The position numbers were made by a program, and so were the translations under genes. Of a stretch of DNA of 64,000 nucleotides, positions 54,760 to 62,697 are shown one piece after another. Source of the DNA: Azorhizobium caulinodans ORS 571. Its GTDB lineage: Bacteria; Pseudomonadota; Alphaproteobacteria; Rhizobiales; Xanthobacteraceae. Numbering within the stretch: position 1 is the stretch's first letter; each line of letters begins with the position of its first letter. Under the pieces are notes generated by a model. It had not been told where the DNA came from. It ran no database searches and saw only the letters and a program-made list of their open reading frames with translations. The stretch covers positions 2,175,501 to 2,239,500 of the forward strand of contig NC_009937.1 in assembly GCF_000010525.1 (NCBI RefSeq), in the 5' to 3' direction.

Positions 54760-55677
54760 ATGGCACGACGGCGCATGGGGCTGCAGCATATCGAGGCGTT
54801 TCGCGCGGTGATCCAGACCGGATCCATGACCGAGGCGGCGCGCCGGATGCACACCTCCCAACCGCAGATCAGTCGCCTGGTGGCTCAACTGGAGCAGATC
54901 GCCCAGTTTGCGCTGTTCGACCGGAGCGGGAGCCGCGTCTTTCCAACCGCCGAGGGCACGCGCTTCTTTCAGGAGGTGGAGAAGGCCTTCACGGGCCTGA
55001 CCACCTTGGAGGCGGCCGCGCAAGGCATCCGTTCGTTCCGGGCCGATCGCCTGCGGGTCACGGCGATGCCGCGGCTTGCCAGCGGGCTTCTCACCCGCAT
55101 CGCCGCCAACTTCATGATGGACTATCCCGAAGCTATGGTTTCCATCCGCTCGGGAACCGCGACCACCGTCCATGAATGGGTTTCGTCAGGATTGTGCGAC
55201 GTCGGGCTGGCGATGCTCTATCAGGAGACATCGGGTGTCGAAGTGGAGCCGCTCTTCACCGGCCAGTGCGTCGCCGTACTGCCGACGGGCCACCCGCTTG
55301 CCGCGCGTGATGTCCTGACGCCGGCGGATCTGGCCGAACAGCCCTTCATCGCCTCGCCCAGCGGCGGGCAATTGGCCGAGCGGATCGATCAGGTCTTCAA
55401 TGCGGCCAACGCGCGCCGCCGCATCGTCGCGGAGACGGATCTCGGCGCCTCCGTCTGCACGTTGGTGGGCGCGGGCCTCGGGGTCAGTGTCATCAATCCG
55501 CTCGCCGCGCATGAGGAGCGGGAAAACGCGGGCTTGCTGATCCGTCCCTTCCAGCCGGCGATCGCGACCACCGTCGCGCTCATCTACCCGCCCTATGTCG
55601 CCCGCAGCCGGTTGGTCAGCGTGTTCAGCGATTATGCGCGCAGGCGGGTTCAGCAAGAGTTGACCTTGATGGCTTAA
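54760..55677 (+). CDS. LysR-family transcriptional regulator
   Basis: The 305-residue protein starts at the ATG at 54760; the open frame begins nine codons earlier at a TTG. The N-terminal winged HTH reads MGLQHIEAFRAVIQTGSMTEAARRMHTSQPQISRLVAQLEQIAQFALFDRSGSRVFPTAEG (residues ~6-65), followed by the effector domain with LRVTAMPRLASGLLTRIAANFMMDYPEAMVSIRSG. It is divergent from the amino-acid ABC/threonine aldolase operon and is its likely regulator. The effector-domain sequence resembles LysR proteins that sense amino acids or opine-like compounds, but the ligand is not known. Confidence 0.9.
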   Translation: MARRRMGLQHIEAFRAVIQTGSMTEAARRMHTSQPQISRLVAQLEQIAQFALFDRSGSRVFPTAEGTRFFQEVEKAFTGLTTLEAAAQGIRSFRADRLRVTAMPRLASGLLTRIAANFMMDYPEAMVSIRSGTATTVHEWVSSGLCDVGLAMLYQETSGVEVEPLFTGQCVAVLPTGHPLAARDVLTPADLAEQPFIASPSGGQLAERIDQVFNAANARRRIVAETDLGASVCTLVGAGLGVSVINPLAAHEERENAGLLIRPFQPAIATTVALIYPPYVARSRLVSVFSDYARRRVQQELTLMA

Positions 55678-55877
55678 GGGCAGCCGTCGGGCAGGGAGAC
55701 GCCCTTCGGTAAAGGCGAGCACCCCCAGAACATTTGCATAAGCCGCTTATCTTACTGGCGGAGTTCGCTGCGACCGATTCCCAGTGGGGCCGTCGCGTCG
55801 GACGCGCTCGCATTTTGCCGAACACCCGTTTTCGGAGCGCGGCCGCGTTTCAAAAGACGTGGAGTTTCAGTGGCTTG

Positions 55878-55906
55878 TTGACATGTTCGTGGTATTATGA
55901 TATTGT
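55878..55906 (+). promoter_or_regulatory. Sigma-70 promoter of the first unrecognised island gene
   Basis: TTGACA at 55878-55883 and TATTGT at 55901-55906 are separated by 17 bases, a near-consensus pair. It lies 42 bases before the ATG at 55949 in a locally AT-rich stretch. Confidence 0.65.
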
Positions 55907-55948
55907 TACAGCGGCGCTAGACGCCTCTTCACACACAGCGAGATCATC

Positions 55949-56614
55949 ATGAGCCGCAAGCCTGCAAAGCTGGCGACGACGACGCACGTCGCCCTCTTCA
56001 CCACCACGGAGCCCTTCGGCGCTGCCATCGCCACGGGCGTCGATGCCGAGACGGCGTACGCTCTGGCGCACTCCTTCGCCTGCGTCGCCGTCGTGCTCGA
56101 CGACCGCCTGCCAGAGGGCATGCTCGGGCGCCTCAAGAGCGTGGCCCTCTCGGCGGATGCCGAGGCCTTGTCCCTGCCGGAGATCGAGGTCGACGTGATC
56201 GAGGCGCTGACAGAGCTGGCCGTACAGCAAGGCCATATCAAACGACCGCCGGAGACGGCCGTGGGCGGCGATCAGGCCGGCGCGGCATCTGATCTGGCCG
56301 AAAGCGAGAACGCGGCTGGAGCGACTCGCGAAGCCAAGGAAACGGCATCTGCCGCGCTTGAGGCTGATGGCACGGCCATACTGTCTGATGCGGCGGCGGG
56401 GGACTTATGGGCCCGCATCGCGGTCGGCCATGTGGTGCTGGCCCCGGATTATGACGATGGCGCCTTCTGCGGCTTCTGGCTGGCACAGGTCAGGGCGATG
56501 CGAGGGGACGTGCTCACCCTGGAATGGACAGGTGAGTATGCCGATCAGCCCTCTTTCGAGTGCCATCTGAGCGCGCTTGGGCTGATGCATCCGGGGTGTG
56601 GCGTGCAGCAATGA
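55949..56614 (+). CDS. Hypothetical island protein, 221 residues
   Basis: I do not recognise this protein. Residues 1-90 form a globular-looking segment (HVALFTTTEPFGAAIATGVDAETAYALAHSFACVAVVLDDRLPEGMLGRLKSVALS). Residues ~90-150 are Ala/Glu-rich low-complexity sequence, probably a flexible linker. The C-terminal ~70 residues form a second compact segment, LWARIAVGHVVLAPDYDDGAFCGFWLAQVRAMRGDVLTLEWTGEY, suggestive of a small beta-barrel. There is no signal peptide or membrane helix. A near-consensus promoter lies before it and a strong hairpin terminator after it, so it is probably its own transcription unit. Confidence 0.7.
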   Translation: MSRKPAKLATTTHVALFTTTEPFGAAIATGVDAETAYALAHSFACVAVVLDDRLPEGMLGRLKSVALSADAEALSLPEIEVDVIEALTELAVQQGHIKRPPETAVGGDQAGAASDLAESENAAGATREAKETASAALEADGTAILSDAAAGDLWARIAVGHVVLAPDYDDGAFCGFWLAQVRAMRGDVLTLEWTGEYADQPSFECHLSALGLMHPGCGVQQ

Positions 56615-56639
56615 GGGAACAAAACAGGAACTGAGCGTT

Positions 56640-56670
56640 GGAGGGCGGCCTCGGCCGCCCTCCTCATTTT
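56640..56670 (+). terminator. Rho-independent terminator after the hypothetical gene
   Basis: A perfect 10-bp stem, GGAGGGCGGC with GCCGCCCTCC, has a CTCG tetraloop and is followed by TCATTTT. It starts 26 bases past the stop codon. Confidence 0.8.
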
Positions 56671-56734
56671 CATCGGGCAGACAGGGCGCCTTGGCATGTC
56701 GCCGCTCTGCCCCAGCCTTCTAGGGCTTCTCATC

Positions 56735-57508
56735 ATGCAAGATCATCGTTTCAAGGGCTGCGTGCAGCGTGCACGCAGAAGGATGGCCTGCGTCTTTTTC
56801 TTGGCCGTCATGGCTTATGGACCGGCATCGGGCGTCGATGCCGCAGAGCGGAGCTATCCGGACCGGATCTTCCGGCAGACCTATGTGCTGCCAGAAGGCC
56901 TCAAGGCTGACGATCTGTCTGGCCTGCAGATGACCTTGGGCCTGACACTCTCGGCCCAGGCGCCGGGTCTCCAGCCCTTCAATGCCGAACTGACACAGGC
57001 GATGGGTGGCCAGTGTGCCGCCGTCTTCGCGGGGCGCACCGGGCGATATGTGCCGGCGACGCCAGCGCAGTTCGCCATTGCCGAGAAAGCGGCGGCGATG
57101 CCGGCTTCGCCGCCGATACCGGCGGACAGCGTCGCCTTTGCCTGCGCGGCGCAGTCGATGCTGTTCCAGCTGGCGCAGATCGACGCCAGGGTCTCGGACG
57201 CGCAACTGGCCGATCTCGCCCGCGAGGTTCAGCGCCGGTTTGCGGCCGATTGGCTGTCGCTCGATCTGTTGCGGCAGCCCGGCCTCGCCGAGGCGGCCCA
57301 GCGCTATGTTGCCCTGTTCCGGCGCGTCAGCCTTCTGCGACGGGTTGGCGGCGCGGTGCCGGACGATCTGCCGGCCTGGTTGCTGGAGGGGCAGGTGCGG
57401 CAGGGCCTGCTCGCCCTTCAAGATGCCAGGGCCTTCGGGGCGCTCGACCAGACGGTCACAGCCGGCGAAAGCCATTGGCTCGCGGCCCAGCCCCGGAGGG
57501 CGAAATGA
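56735..57508 (+). CDS. Hypothetical exported protein, 257 residues
   Basis: The ATG at 56735 gives an Arg-rich n-region (QDHRFKGCVQRARRR) followed by a hydrophobic core MACVFFLAVMAYGPASGVDAA, a plausible Sec signal peptide; a start 13 codons earlier is possible. The mature part is mostly helical by composition, with two cysteines (GGQCAAVF, FACAAQS) that could form a disulfide, and no recognisable domain. It includes LADLAREVQRRFAADWLSLDLLRQPGLAEAAQRYVALFRR. Its stop overlaps the next small gene by ATGA, which suggests that the two proteins work together. The function is unknown. Confidence 0.65.
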   Translation: MQDHRFKGCVQRARRRMACVFFLAVMAYGPASGVDAAERSYPDRIFRQTYVLPEGLKADDLSGLQMTLGLTLSAQAPGLQPFNAELTQAMGGQCAAVFAGRTGRYVPATPAQFAIAEKAAAMPASPPIPADSVAFACAAQSMLFQLAQIDARVSDAQLADLAREVQRRFAADWLSLDLLRQPGLAEAAQRYVALFRRVSLLRRVGGAVPDDLPAWLLEGQVRQGLLALQDARAFGALDQTVTAGESHWLAAQPRRAK

Positions 57509-57723
57509 CCGTTCGCCTGGTCGATCCCCGCACTGGCGCCTTTATGGACATCAAGGTTGGCTTCAGCTGGAGCCTGCTGCTCTTTGCAAGCTGCCTCGGC
57601 ATTCCGTTGTGGCTGCGGCGTCTCACCCCCTGGGCGGGACTGGCCTGTGGCCTGCTGCTGATGAACTGGTTCATCCTCAGTCAGGGTGGCCGTGCGCCTT
57701 CAAACACGCAGGCCTATGCGTGA
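57505..57723 (+). CDS. Small two-helix membrane protein, 3' end altered by an IS element
   Basis: The 72-residue reading frame starts inside the upstream stop (ATGA). It has two hydrophobic segments: FSWSLLLFASCLGIPLWL and PWAGLACGLLLMNWFILSQ. The opening KVGFSWSLLLF resembles small inner-membrane proteins with a VKVGFSWT motif, but the match is loose. Its stop codon TGA (57721-57723) is the first triplet of the IS terminal repeat, so the C terminus ending QAYA may have been shortened by the insertion. It is probably co-translated with the exported protein before it. Confidence 0.6.
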   Translation: MTVRLVDPRTGAFMDIKVGFSWSLLLFASCLGIPLWLRRLTPWAGLACGLLLMNWFILSQGGRAPSNTQAYA

Positions 57724-57753
57724 CCTGCCCCTATTGAGTGGTCCGGCTTGTGT

Positions 57754-58587
57754 CTAATGCATTGTGGGCCTGTTGGGCGCATTTGATGTTGGCGGCACCT
57801 GCGGCACGATAACGGCCGGTGCCGGAGGCTTGTAGCCGAGCGCGGAGTGTGGCCGCTCGGTGTTGTAGTGCCGGCGCCAGTCCTCGATGACGATCCTCGC
57901 CTCGGCCAGGCTGTAGAAGATCTCACCGTCGAGCAGTTCATCCCGGAGCTTGGAGTTGAAGCTCTCGCAATAGCCATTCTCCCACGGCGAGCCGGGCGCG
58001 ATGAAGGCCGTCCTGGCCCCGACGGCCGTGATCCAGTCCCGCACCGCCTTGGCGATGAACTCCGGGCCATTGTCGGAACGGATATGGCTGGGCACGCCCC
58101 GCAGCACGAACAGGTCCGTCAGCACGTCGATGACCGCGGTCGAGTTCAGCTTGCGGTCAATGCGGATGGCCAGGCACTCCCGTGTGAACTCGTCGATCAC
58201 GTTCAGCATGCGGAACTTCCGCCCGTTGTGGGTGCGATCCTCGACGAAGTCATAGGACCACACATGGTTGGGATGCTCCGGCCGCAGCCGCAGGCAGGAC
58301 CCGCCGTTGAACCACAGGCGCCCCTTCTTCGGTTGCTTGCTTGGCACTTTGAGCCCCTCCCGCCGCCAGATCCGCTCGACCCGCTTCACGTTCACCACCC
58401 AGCCGGACGCCTGCAGCAATGCCGTGATCCGCCGATAGCCATAGCGACCGTATCGGGTGGCCAGTTCGATGATGTCCGCGGTCAGGCCCGCCTCATCGGC
58501 ACGGCCCACTGGCACCTTGCGTTGCGTGGATCGATGCTGCCCCAGAACCCGGCACGCGAGCCGCTCCGATACGCCGAGCTTGGCCAC
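57754..58587 (-). CDS. IS3-family transposase OrfB (DDE integrase core)
   Basis: The frame shown starts at a GTG and covers 277 residues. It has an HTH_21-like segment (YGRYGYRRITALLQASGWVVNVKRVERIWRREGLKV) and an rve integrase core. The first Asp lies in VWSYDFVEDRT, the second in SDNGPEF and the Glu in PWENGYCESFNSKLRDE, followed by HYNTERPHSALGYKPP. OrfB is normally made as an OrfAB fusion by a -1 frameshift; the frame stays open upstream to the slippery AAATTTC at 58626-58632. The fusion would span 57754-58901. No disabling mutation was seen. Confidence 0.92.
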   Translation of the reverse strand: MAKLGVSERLACRVLGQHRSTQRKVPVGRADEAGLTADIIELATRYGRYGYRRITALLQASGWVVNVKRVERIWRREGLKVPSKQPKKGRLWFNGGSCLRLRPEHPNHVWSYDFVEDRTHNGRKFRMLNVIDEFTRECLAIRIDRKLNSTAVIDVLTDLFVLRGVPSHIRSDNGPEFIAKAVRDWITAVGARTAFIAPGSPWENGYCESFNSKLRDELLDGEIFYSLAEARIVIEDWRRHYNTERPHSALGYKPPAPAVIVPQVPPTSNAPNRPTMH

Positions 58588-58622
58588 GACGTGCGCGATG
58601 CAGCGACGGCGACGGGCGGGGC

Positions 58623-58901
58623 TTAGAAATTTCCCGACGCGGCTTCCTTCAGGATCAGCTTCTCCAGCGTCAGGTCCGAAACCGCCTTGCGCAGCCGTTC
58701 GTTCTCCTTCTCCAGATCCTTCAGCCGCTTCACCTGGTCGCTCTTCAGCCCGCCGAACTCCTTGCGCCAGCGATAATAGGTGAACGCCGTCACCCCGATG
58801 GCCCGGATCGCCTCCGCAACCGGACGCCCCTGCGACACCAAAACGTCGACCTGCCGAAGCTTCGCGACGATCTCTTCCGGCTTGTGCTTCTTCTGCGCCA
58901 T
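58623..58901 (-). CDS. IS3-family OrfA
   Basis: The 92-residue protein contains an N-terminal HTH (KPEEIVAKLRQVDVLVSQGRPVAEAIRAIGVTAFTYYRWRKEFGGL) and a leucine-zipper-like region (VKRLKDLEKENERLRKAVSDLTLEKLILKEA). It binds the terminal repeats and limits transposition. The ATG at 58901 is preceded by GGAGGA. It ends AASGNF at a TAA just after the slip site that produces OrfAB. Confidence 0.92.
   Translation of the reverse strand: MAQKKHKPEEIVAKLRQVDVLVSQGRPVAEAIRAIGVTAFTYYRWRKEFGGLKSDQVKRLKDLEKENERLRKAVSDLTLEKLILKEAASGNF
58626..58632 (-). promoter_or_regulatory. Programmed -1 frameshift site in the IS
   Basis: The heptamer AAATTTC fits X-XXY-YYZ in the OrfA frame (AAT TTC) and is immediately followed by the TAA stop. 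A -1 slip leads directly into the OrfB frame. Confidence 0.75.
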
Positions 58902-58951
58902 CGCGCCATCCTCCAAAGGCTCAAAAAGCCTACTTCACGGAGGACCACTTT

Positions 58952-60007
58952 TCAGGGGGCAGGCCAGCGCTCTGCGCGCGTGAGGATGCCGCCCAGCAGG
59001 GCGAGCGTCTTGTTCACCGTCTGGGCGCTACGTGCCGGATATTTCGAGAGGTCCCTCTTCAAGAGCTCCGGCAGCGGGAGCTGAATGAGCTTGTGGGGAA
59101 GGGATTTGGGCAGGGCCGCCAGCGCGTCACGGAACGCGCGGCCTTGCGCCTTGCTGATATCGGCGATCGGCATGTCGCCATGCATCTCGACGAAGCGCTG
59201 GACGGCCCGGCTGGCCTCGAAAATCGAGTCTTCACGAGGCTTCTTGGCGCCGCGTCCCCCGCCGCCCTTCCAGTGTTCGAGAGCCGCGTTGATCGTGAGG
59301 CCTTTGGTCGTCGCTGCCTCGGATGTTGCCGGCGGAGGAGGGGGAGACGGCACGTCTTCGCCGTTCAGCCGGGCTTTGATCCCATCGAAGGCGCGACGCT
59401 GGGCGCGCAGGAAGGCCAACTCAAGCTGGCGCCATGCGGGATCATCGGGATGCAGTACAAGGCCGGCTCTGCTCACCGCTTGGTTGACGAGTTCACTGAC
59501 GTCCTCGCCCGGCCTCATGCGCGCGAGTTCTCCACGGCGCTCCCGATCGAGGAAGGTGATTAGGTAGTCGTAGAGCTGGAGGTCGGTGTCGCTCATGCCG
59601 CTCTCGCGTTGAGGGCGACGGTTGAAGGTCGCGTCAAACCCGAGACCTTTCTCGCGAAAGGCCTCGTCGCCGCGCAAGATGCGGCTCTCGTGCGCAATCG
59701 CCAACGCCTCGATCTGCGTGGGTGTGATGGAGGCGGCAGGCCCTTCCTTCACGAAGGCGCGTGCGGCGTCGACCAAGGCGTGGGTGGCAGCGATCTCGGC
59801 CAGCACCTTGCGTTCGGCCACGGCGGCCTCGTTCGTCTTGAGCGAGCGGACGAGTTCCCGCTTGAAGCACTTCGTAGCCGTGTTGATGAGGGGCTGCAGC
59901 GAGGCGGGGGCGCCGAAGGGCACGGCCTTTCCCGCGAGATCATCCGGCAACGGGAAGCGAAATTCATAGCGGCCAGCACGCCGCTGAACGTACTTCATTC
60001 TACGCAT
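58952..60007 (-). pseudogene. Phage-type integrase, catalytic half lost at the IS boundary
   Basis: The remaining 351-codon frame starts MRRMKYVQRRAGRYEFRFPLPDDLAG, the N-terminal arm typical of tyrosine recombinases of the DUF6538 type, and continues through the core-binding region (ITNAALEHWKGG-like segment, AVQRFVEMHGDMPIADISKAQGRAFRDALAALP, SAQTVNKTLALLGGILTRAERW). It stops before the catalytic domain; no R-H-R-Y residues are present. The last four codons and the TGA stop come from the IS terminal repeat. It lies about 100 bases from the tRNA-Glu 3' end, the classical place for the integrase of a tRNA-targeted island. Confidence 0.85.
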
Positions 60008-60105
60008 CCGAAAAGGCCATCCGTAGCATGCAAGTGTAGCACTCGCAGCTCGTCAAACCATTATCAGATCAAGAAACTTTGCCGCACAAGGCCTTGCAAA
60101 GCGAG

Positions 60106-60122
60106 TGGCGCGCCCTAGGGGA
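60106..60122. repeat. Proximal attachment-site repeat within tRNA-Glu
   Basis: TGGCGCGCCCTAGGGGA is the complement of the tRNA-Glu 3' end with CCA. It is repeated exactly at 50166-50182, 9,940 bp away. Confidence 0.85.
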
Positions 60123-60180
60123 GTCGAACCCCTCTCTCCACCGTGAAAGGGTGGCGTCCTAACCGATAGACGAAGGGCGC
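60106..60180 (-). tRNA. tRNA-Glu (anticodon TTC)
   Basis: The 75-base gene reads from 60180 leftward. The 7-bp acceptor stem GCGCCCT/AGGGCGC is complete, the anticodon loop contains CTTTCAC with anticodon TTC, the T arm is GGGGTTCGACTCCCC, and the CCA end is encoded. It serves as the integration target of the adjacent island, which restores the 3' end. A near-consensus promoter lies just upstream. Confidence 0.96.
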
Positions 60181-60194
60181 AGCGCGCGAGGGCC

Positions 60195-60223
60195 CTTATA
60201 GGGGGGGGATCGGTGCGCCGCAA
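60195..60223 (-). promoter_or_regulatory. Promoter of tRNA-Glu
   Basis: On the minus strand TTGCGG (60218-60223) and TATAAG (60195-60200) are separated by exactly 17 bases, including a run of eight C. The start of transcription would fall a few bases before the tRNA at 60180. Confidence 0.7.
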
Positions 60224-60566
60224 GTGCCTGTCGCACCGCGATCCCTCTCCTGTGGGTATGTTCAGAGAAAATCCTTGGCTGGCAACGTATCGCGGTCGTT
60301 TCCTGCCGCAATCGGCCGGCAGGCAGGACCGTGACGGGTGCCCGTCGGCGAACGGCAGGGGAGGGTCACGCTCTCAAGGATATCTGGGCTTGAGGAGAGG
60401 CGCGGTCGCCAGACGGGAGCGGCCGGTCTCCGGGACGGCGCTGCCGGTGCGCGCTGCGACAACTCGCAGACAGCGGCAACGGATGTGTCGATTGCGAGCA
60501 TGCCGGCTGCGAGGATGCCGGCCGGTGTCCACCACCCAACAGCCTCACAGGCGCGACAGATGGAGA

Positions 60567-60603
60567 GACGGGCTCCGGCGGCCGAGGCCTGCCGGAGCCC
60601 GTC
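60567..60603 (-). terminator. Hairpin after the glyoxalase gene
   Basis: A perfect 13-bp stem, GACGGGCTCCGGC with GCCGGAGCCCGTC, encloses an 11-base loop and lies 18 bases past the stop. The following sequence has only a weak T-rich tail, so termination strength is uncertain. Confidence 0.55.
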
Positions 60604-60621
60604 CCGTTCAGTGGTGAATGC

Positions 60622-61044
60622 TCACCACTTGCCAGTGTTCGGCAGGGAGGCCCAGGGCTCCTCGGGGGCACGGGCGCCGCCCTTCTGGAGCAGTTCGACG
60701 GAGATGTTGTCGGGCGAGCGCACGAAGGCCATGTAGCCGTCGCGGGGCGGGCGGTTGATGGTCACGCCCGCTGCCTGCAGCCTGGCGCAGGTGGCGTAGA
60801 TGTCGTCCACCTCGAAGGCGAGATGGCCGAAGTTGCGGCCCTCGCCATAGGCTTCCGGGTCCCAATTGTAGGTGAGTTCCACCTCGGCGACGCCCGCCTG
60901 TCCGGGGGCGGCGAGGAAAACCAGCGTGTAGCGTCCGGCCGGCACCTCCTTGCGGCGGACTTCGACGAGCCCCAGCTTGTTGCAGTAGAAATCCAGCGAG
61001 GCGTCGAGATCCGTGACGCGGACCATGGTGTGGAGATAGCGCAT
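60622..61044 (-). CDS. gloA: Lactoylglutathione lyase (glyoxalase I)
   Basis: The 140-residue protein has two beta-alpha-beta-beta-beta modules of the VOC fold. It begins [26 protein letters not shown]; the metal ligands are predicted as His5, Glu in [11 protein letters not shown], His in [11 protein letters not shown] and Glu in ISVELLQKG, all present. GloA converts the methylglyoxal-glutathione hemithioacetal to S-lactoylglutathione. The ATG at 61044 has AAGGATC upstream; the longer open frame overlaps the divergent sirtuin gene. Length matches bacterial GloA. Confidence 0.9.
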   Translation of the reverse strand: MRYLHTMVRVTDLDASLDFYCNKLGLVEVRRKEVPAGRYTLVFLAAPGQAGVAEVELTYNWDPEAYGEGRNFGHLAFEVDDIYATCARLQAAGVTINRPPRDGYMAFVRSPDNISVELLQKGGARAPEEPWASLPNTGKW

Positions 61045-61098
61045 GGCTGATCCTTGGCGGGGAGGGAAAACCTGGCGGGGCGCCGGCGGGGCAAAGGT

Positions 61099-61860
61099 AT
61101 GATTTTCGAAGCCGATCTCAAGACCGCCCAGCGTGAACTGGCGGACTTTCTCACCGCCGCCGACCGGGCGGTCGCCTTTACCGGGGCTGGGCTCTCCACC
61201 GAATGCGGCATTCCCGATTTCCGGTCCCCCGGGGGCCTGTGGAGCCGGAACAAGCCCATCGCCTTCGGCGACTTCCGCGCCCATCCGGCGGCCCGAAACG
61301 AGGCCTGGCGGCGCAAGTTCGTGATGGACGCATCCTTTGCGGGCGCGCAGCCGGGGCGGGGACACAGGGCGCTTGCGAACCTGCTGGCGCAGGGGCGGCT
61401 CTCGGGGATCATCACCCAGAACATCGATGGGCTGCACCAGGCCTCTGGCGTGCCGGACATGGATCTGGTCGAACTGCACGGCAACGGCACCTATGCCACC
61501 TGCCTCGACTGCCGGCGGCGCTATGAGCTGGGATGGGTGAAGACCCGCTTCGAGGCGGCGGGTGGCATCGCGCCCGATTGCGAGGCTTGCGGCGGGCCGA
61601 TCAAGTCGGCCACCATTTCGTTCGGCCAGGCCATGCCGGAGCGGGAGATGGCCCGCGCGGCGGCGCTCACCGATACGTGCGACCTCTTCATCGTGCTGGG
61701 ATCGTCGCTGGTGGTCTATCCTGCTGCCGGATTTCCGCTCATGGCCCGGCGCAACGGCGCGCGGCTCGTCATCGTCAACCGCCAGCCCACCGACTTCGAC
61801 GAGATGGCGGATCTGGTGGTGCGGGACGATATCGGCGATGTGCTGGAGCCCTTCCTCTAG
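61099..61860 (+). CDS. Sir2-family NAD-dependent protein deacetylase
   Basis: The 253-residue protein is a sirtuin. The NAD motif [24 protein letters not shown] lies at residues ~24-47, [13 protein letters not shown] near 112, and the catalytic His in VELHGNGTY near 131. Two CxxC pairs, TCLDC and CEAC, form the zinc site. [14 protein letters not shown] and [10 protein letters not shown] complete the cofactor fold. The start at 61099 gives the usual N terminus; upstream codons in frame are Arg/Gly-rich. It is divergent from gloA with a 54-base gap. It probably deacylates metabolic enzymes such as acetyl-CoA synthetase, by family analogy. Confidence 0.92.
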   Translation: MIFEADLKTAQRELADFLTAADRAVAFTGAGLSTECGIPDFRSPGGLWSRNKPIAFGDFRAHPAARNEAWRRKFVMDASFAGAQPGRGHRALANLLAQGRLSGIITQNIDGLHQASGVPDMDLVELHGNGTYATCLDCRRRYELGWVKTRFEAAGGIAPDCEACGGPIKSATISFGQAMPEREMARAAALTDTCDLFIVLGSSLVVYPAAGFPLMARRNGARLVIVNRQPTDFDEMADLVVRDDIGDVLEPFL

Positions 61861-62024
61861 CGCGCCGGCGGTCCCGCAGGTGCCGCAGCGGACGCGCGAG
61901 GGGAAGGAGCGGGGGGGGCCGAAAATGTCGCGTCGCGCTGCAACGAAAGGGTGTGCGTCGCTGCGGTAACTTGCTATCCTTGAGGTTCCTCTCGGTTCGC
62001 GCATGCGCGGTTGTCGGGGTTGTC

Positions 62025-62603
62025 ATGGGGTCTGACGCACTGGGTCTCGGGCCGCAGTTCACCAGTCCTTCGGAAGATCCGGCGGAACGGCCCGTCGATC
62101 TCTTGGAGGTGTCAGGGGCCGTCAAGTGGTTCGATGCCGCCAAGGGCTACGGCTTCATCGTGCCCGATGACGGAGGTCCGGATGTGCTCGTGCACGTCAC
62201 CTGCCTGCGCCGGGACGGCTTCACCACCGCCATGGAAGGGGCCCGCATCGTTTGCGAGGCCGTGCGCCGCTCCAAGGGTCTTCAGGCCTTCCGCGTGCTG
62301 TCGCTGGACCTGTCCACCGCCGTCCAGCCCGTGCCCCAGCCCACCCGCAGCCGTGTCCATGTCGCCCCGTCCGGCGGGTTCGAGCGGGCCACGGTGAAAT
62401 GGTTCAACCGCATGCGCGGCTTCGGCTTCCTTTCGAAGGGCGAGGGAACGCCGGACATCTTCGTGCATATGGAAACGCTGCGGCAGCAGGGCCTGACCGA
62501 ACTGCGGCCGGGACAGAGCGTGCTGGTGCGCTATGGCGACGGCCCGAAGGGCCTCATGGCCACCGAGGTGAAGGCGGAGGACGCGCCCGCCGGCGCCCAT
62601 TGA
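62025..62603 (+). CDS. Protein with two cold-shock domains
   Basis: The 192-residue protein has two CSD folds. The first (residues ~28-90) starts [32 protein letters not shown]; the second (~118-185) starts [31 protein letters not shown]. Each has RNP1 (KGYGFI, RGFGFL) and RNP2 (VLVHV, IFVHM) motifs for single-stranded nucleic-acid binding. The linker is Pro/Arg-rich. Double-CSD proteins of this size are common in alphaproteobacteria. The ATG at 62025 has only a weak upstream Shine-Dalgarno, which may reflect leader control of translation. Confidence 0.9.
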   Translation: MGSDALGLGPQFTSPSEDPAERPVDLLEVSGAVKWFDAAKGYGFIVPDDGGPDVLVHVTCLRRDGFTTAMEGARIVCEAVRRSKGLQAFRVLSLDLSTAVQPVPQPTRSRVHVAPSGGFERATVKWFNRMRGFGFLSKGEGTPDIFVHMETLRQQGLTELRPGQSVLVRYGDGPKGLMATEVKAEDAPAGAH

Positions 62604-62697
62604 CGCTGCGGCGCCCCGAATGGCCGGGCTCGGAGGACTTGCCAAGCCGCGCCCTTCGGCCCACACCAGCGCCAGCACTCCTCTCCAAGGGATCCCG

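Larger units (their letters stand above)
57721..58966 (-). mobile_element. IS3-family insertion sequence with 3-bp target duplication
   Basis: The element is 1,246 bp. The imperfect terminal inverted repeats begin TGACCTGCCCC on the left and TGGCCTGCCCC on the right, and both continue to AGTGGTCC. GCG lies immediately outside both ends (57718-57720 and 58967-58969), consistent with a 3-bp target duplication. Two overlapping frames encode OrfA and the DDE transposase OrfB. It separates a small membrane-protein gene from an integrase remnant. Confidence 0.88.
60181..60621. other. Intergenic region between tRNA-Glu and glyoxalase
   Basis: No gene is supported; the open frames here are Arg-rich and look non-coding. 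The right part contains the glyoxalase hairpin at 60567-60603 and the left part the tRNA promoter. Nothing else was recognised in about 340 bases between them. Confidence 0.5.

Noticed and set aside
56720-57475. A 251-codon open frame on the minus strand in the island
   Set aside because: It is antisense to the exported protein gene, which has a plausible signal peptide and is coupled to the next gene.
60213-60617. A 134-codon open frame on the plus strand after the tRNA
   Set aside because: The translation is Arg-rich without domain or ribosome-binding site and overlaps the hairpin and tRNA promoter.
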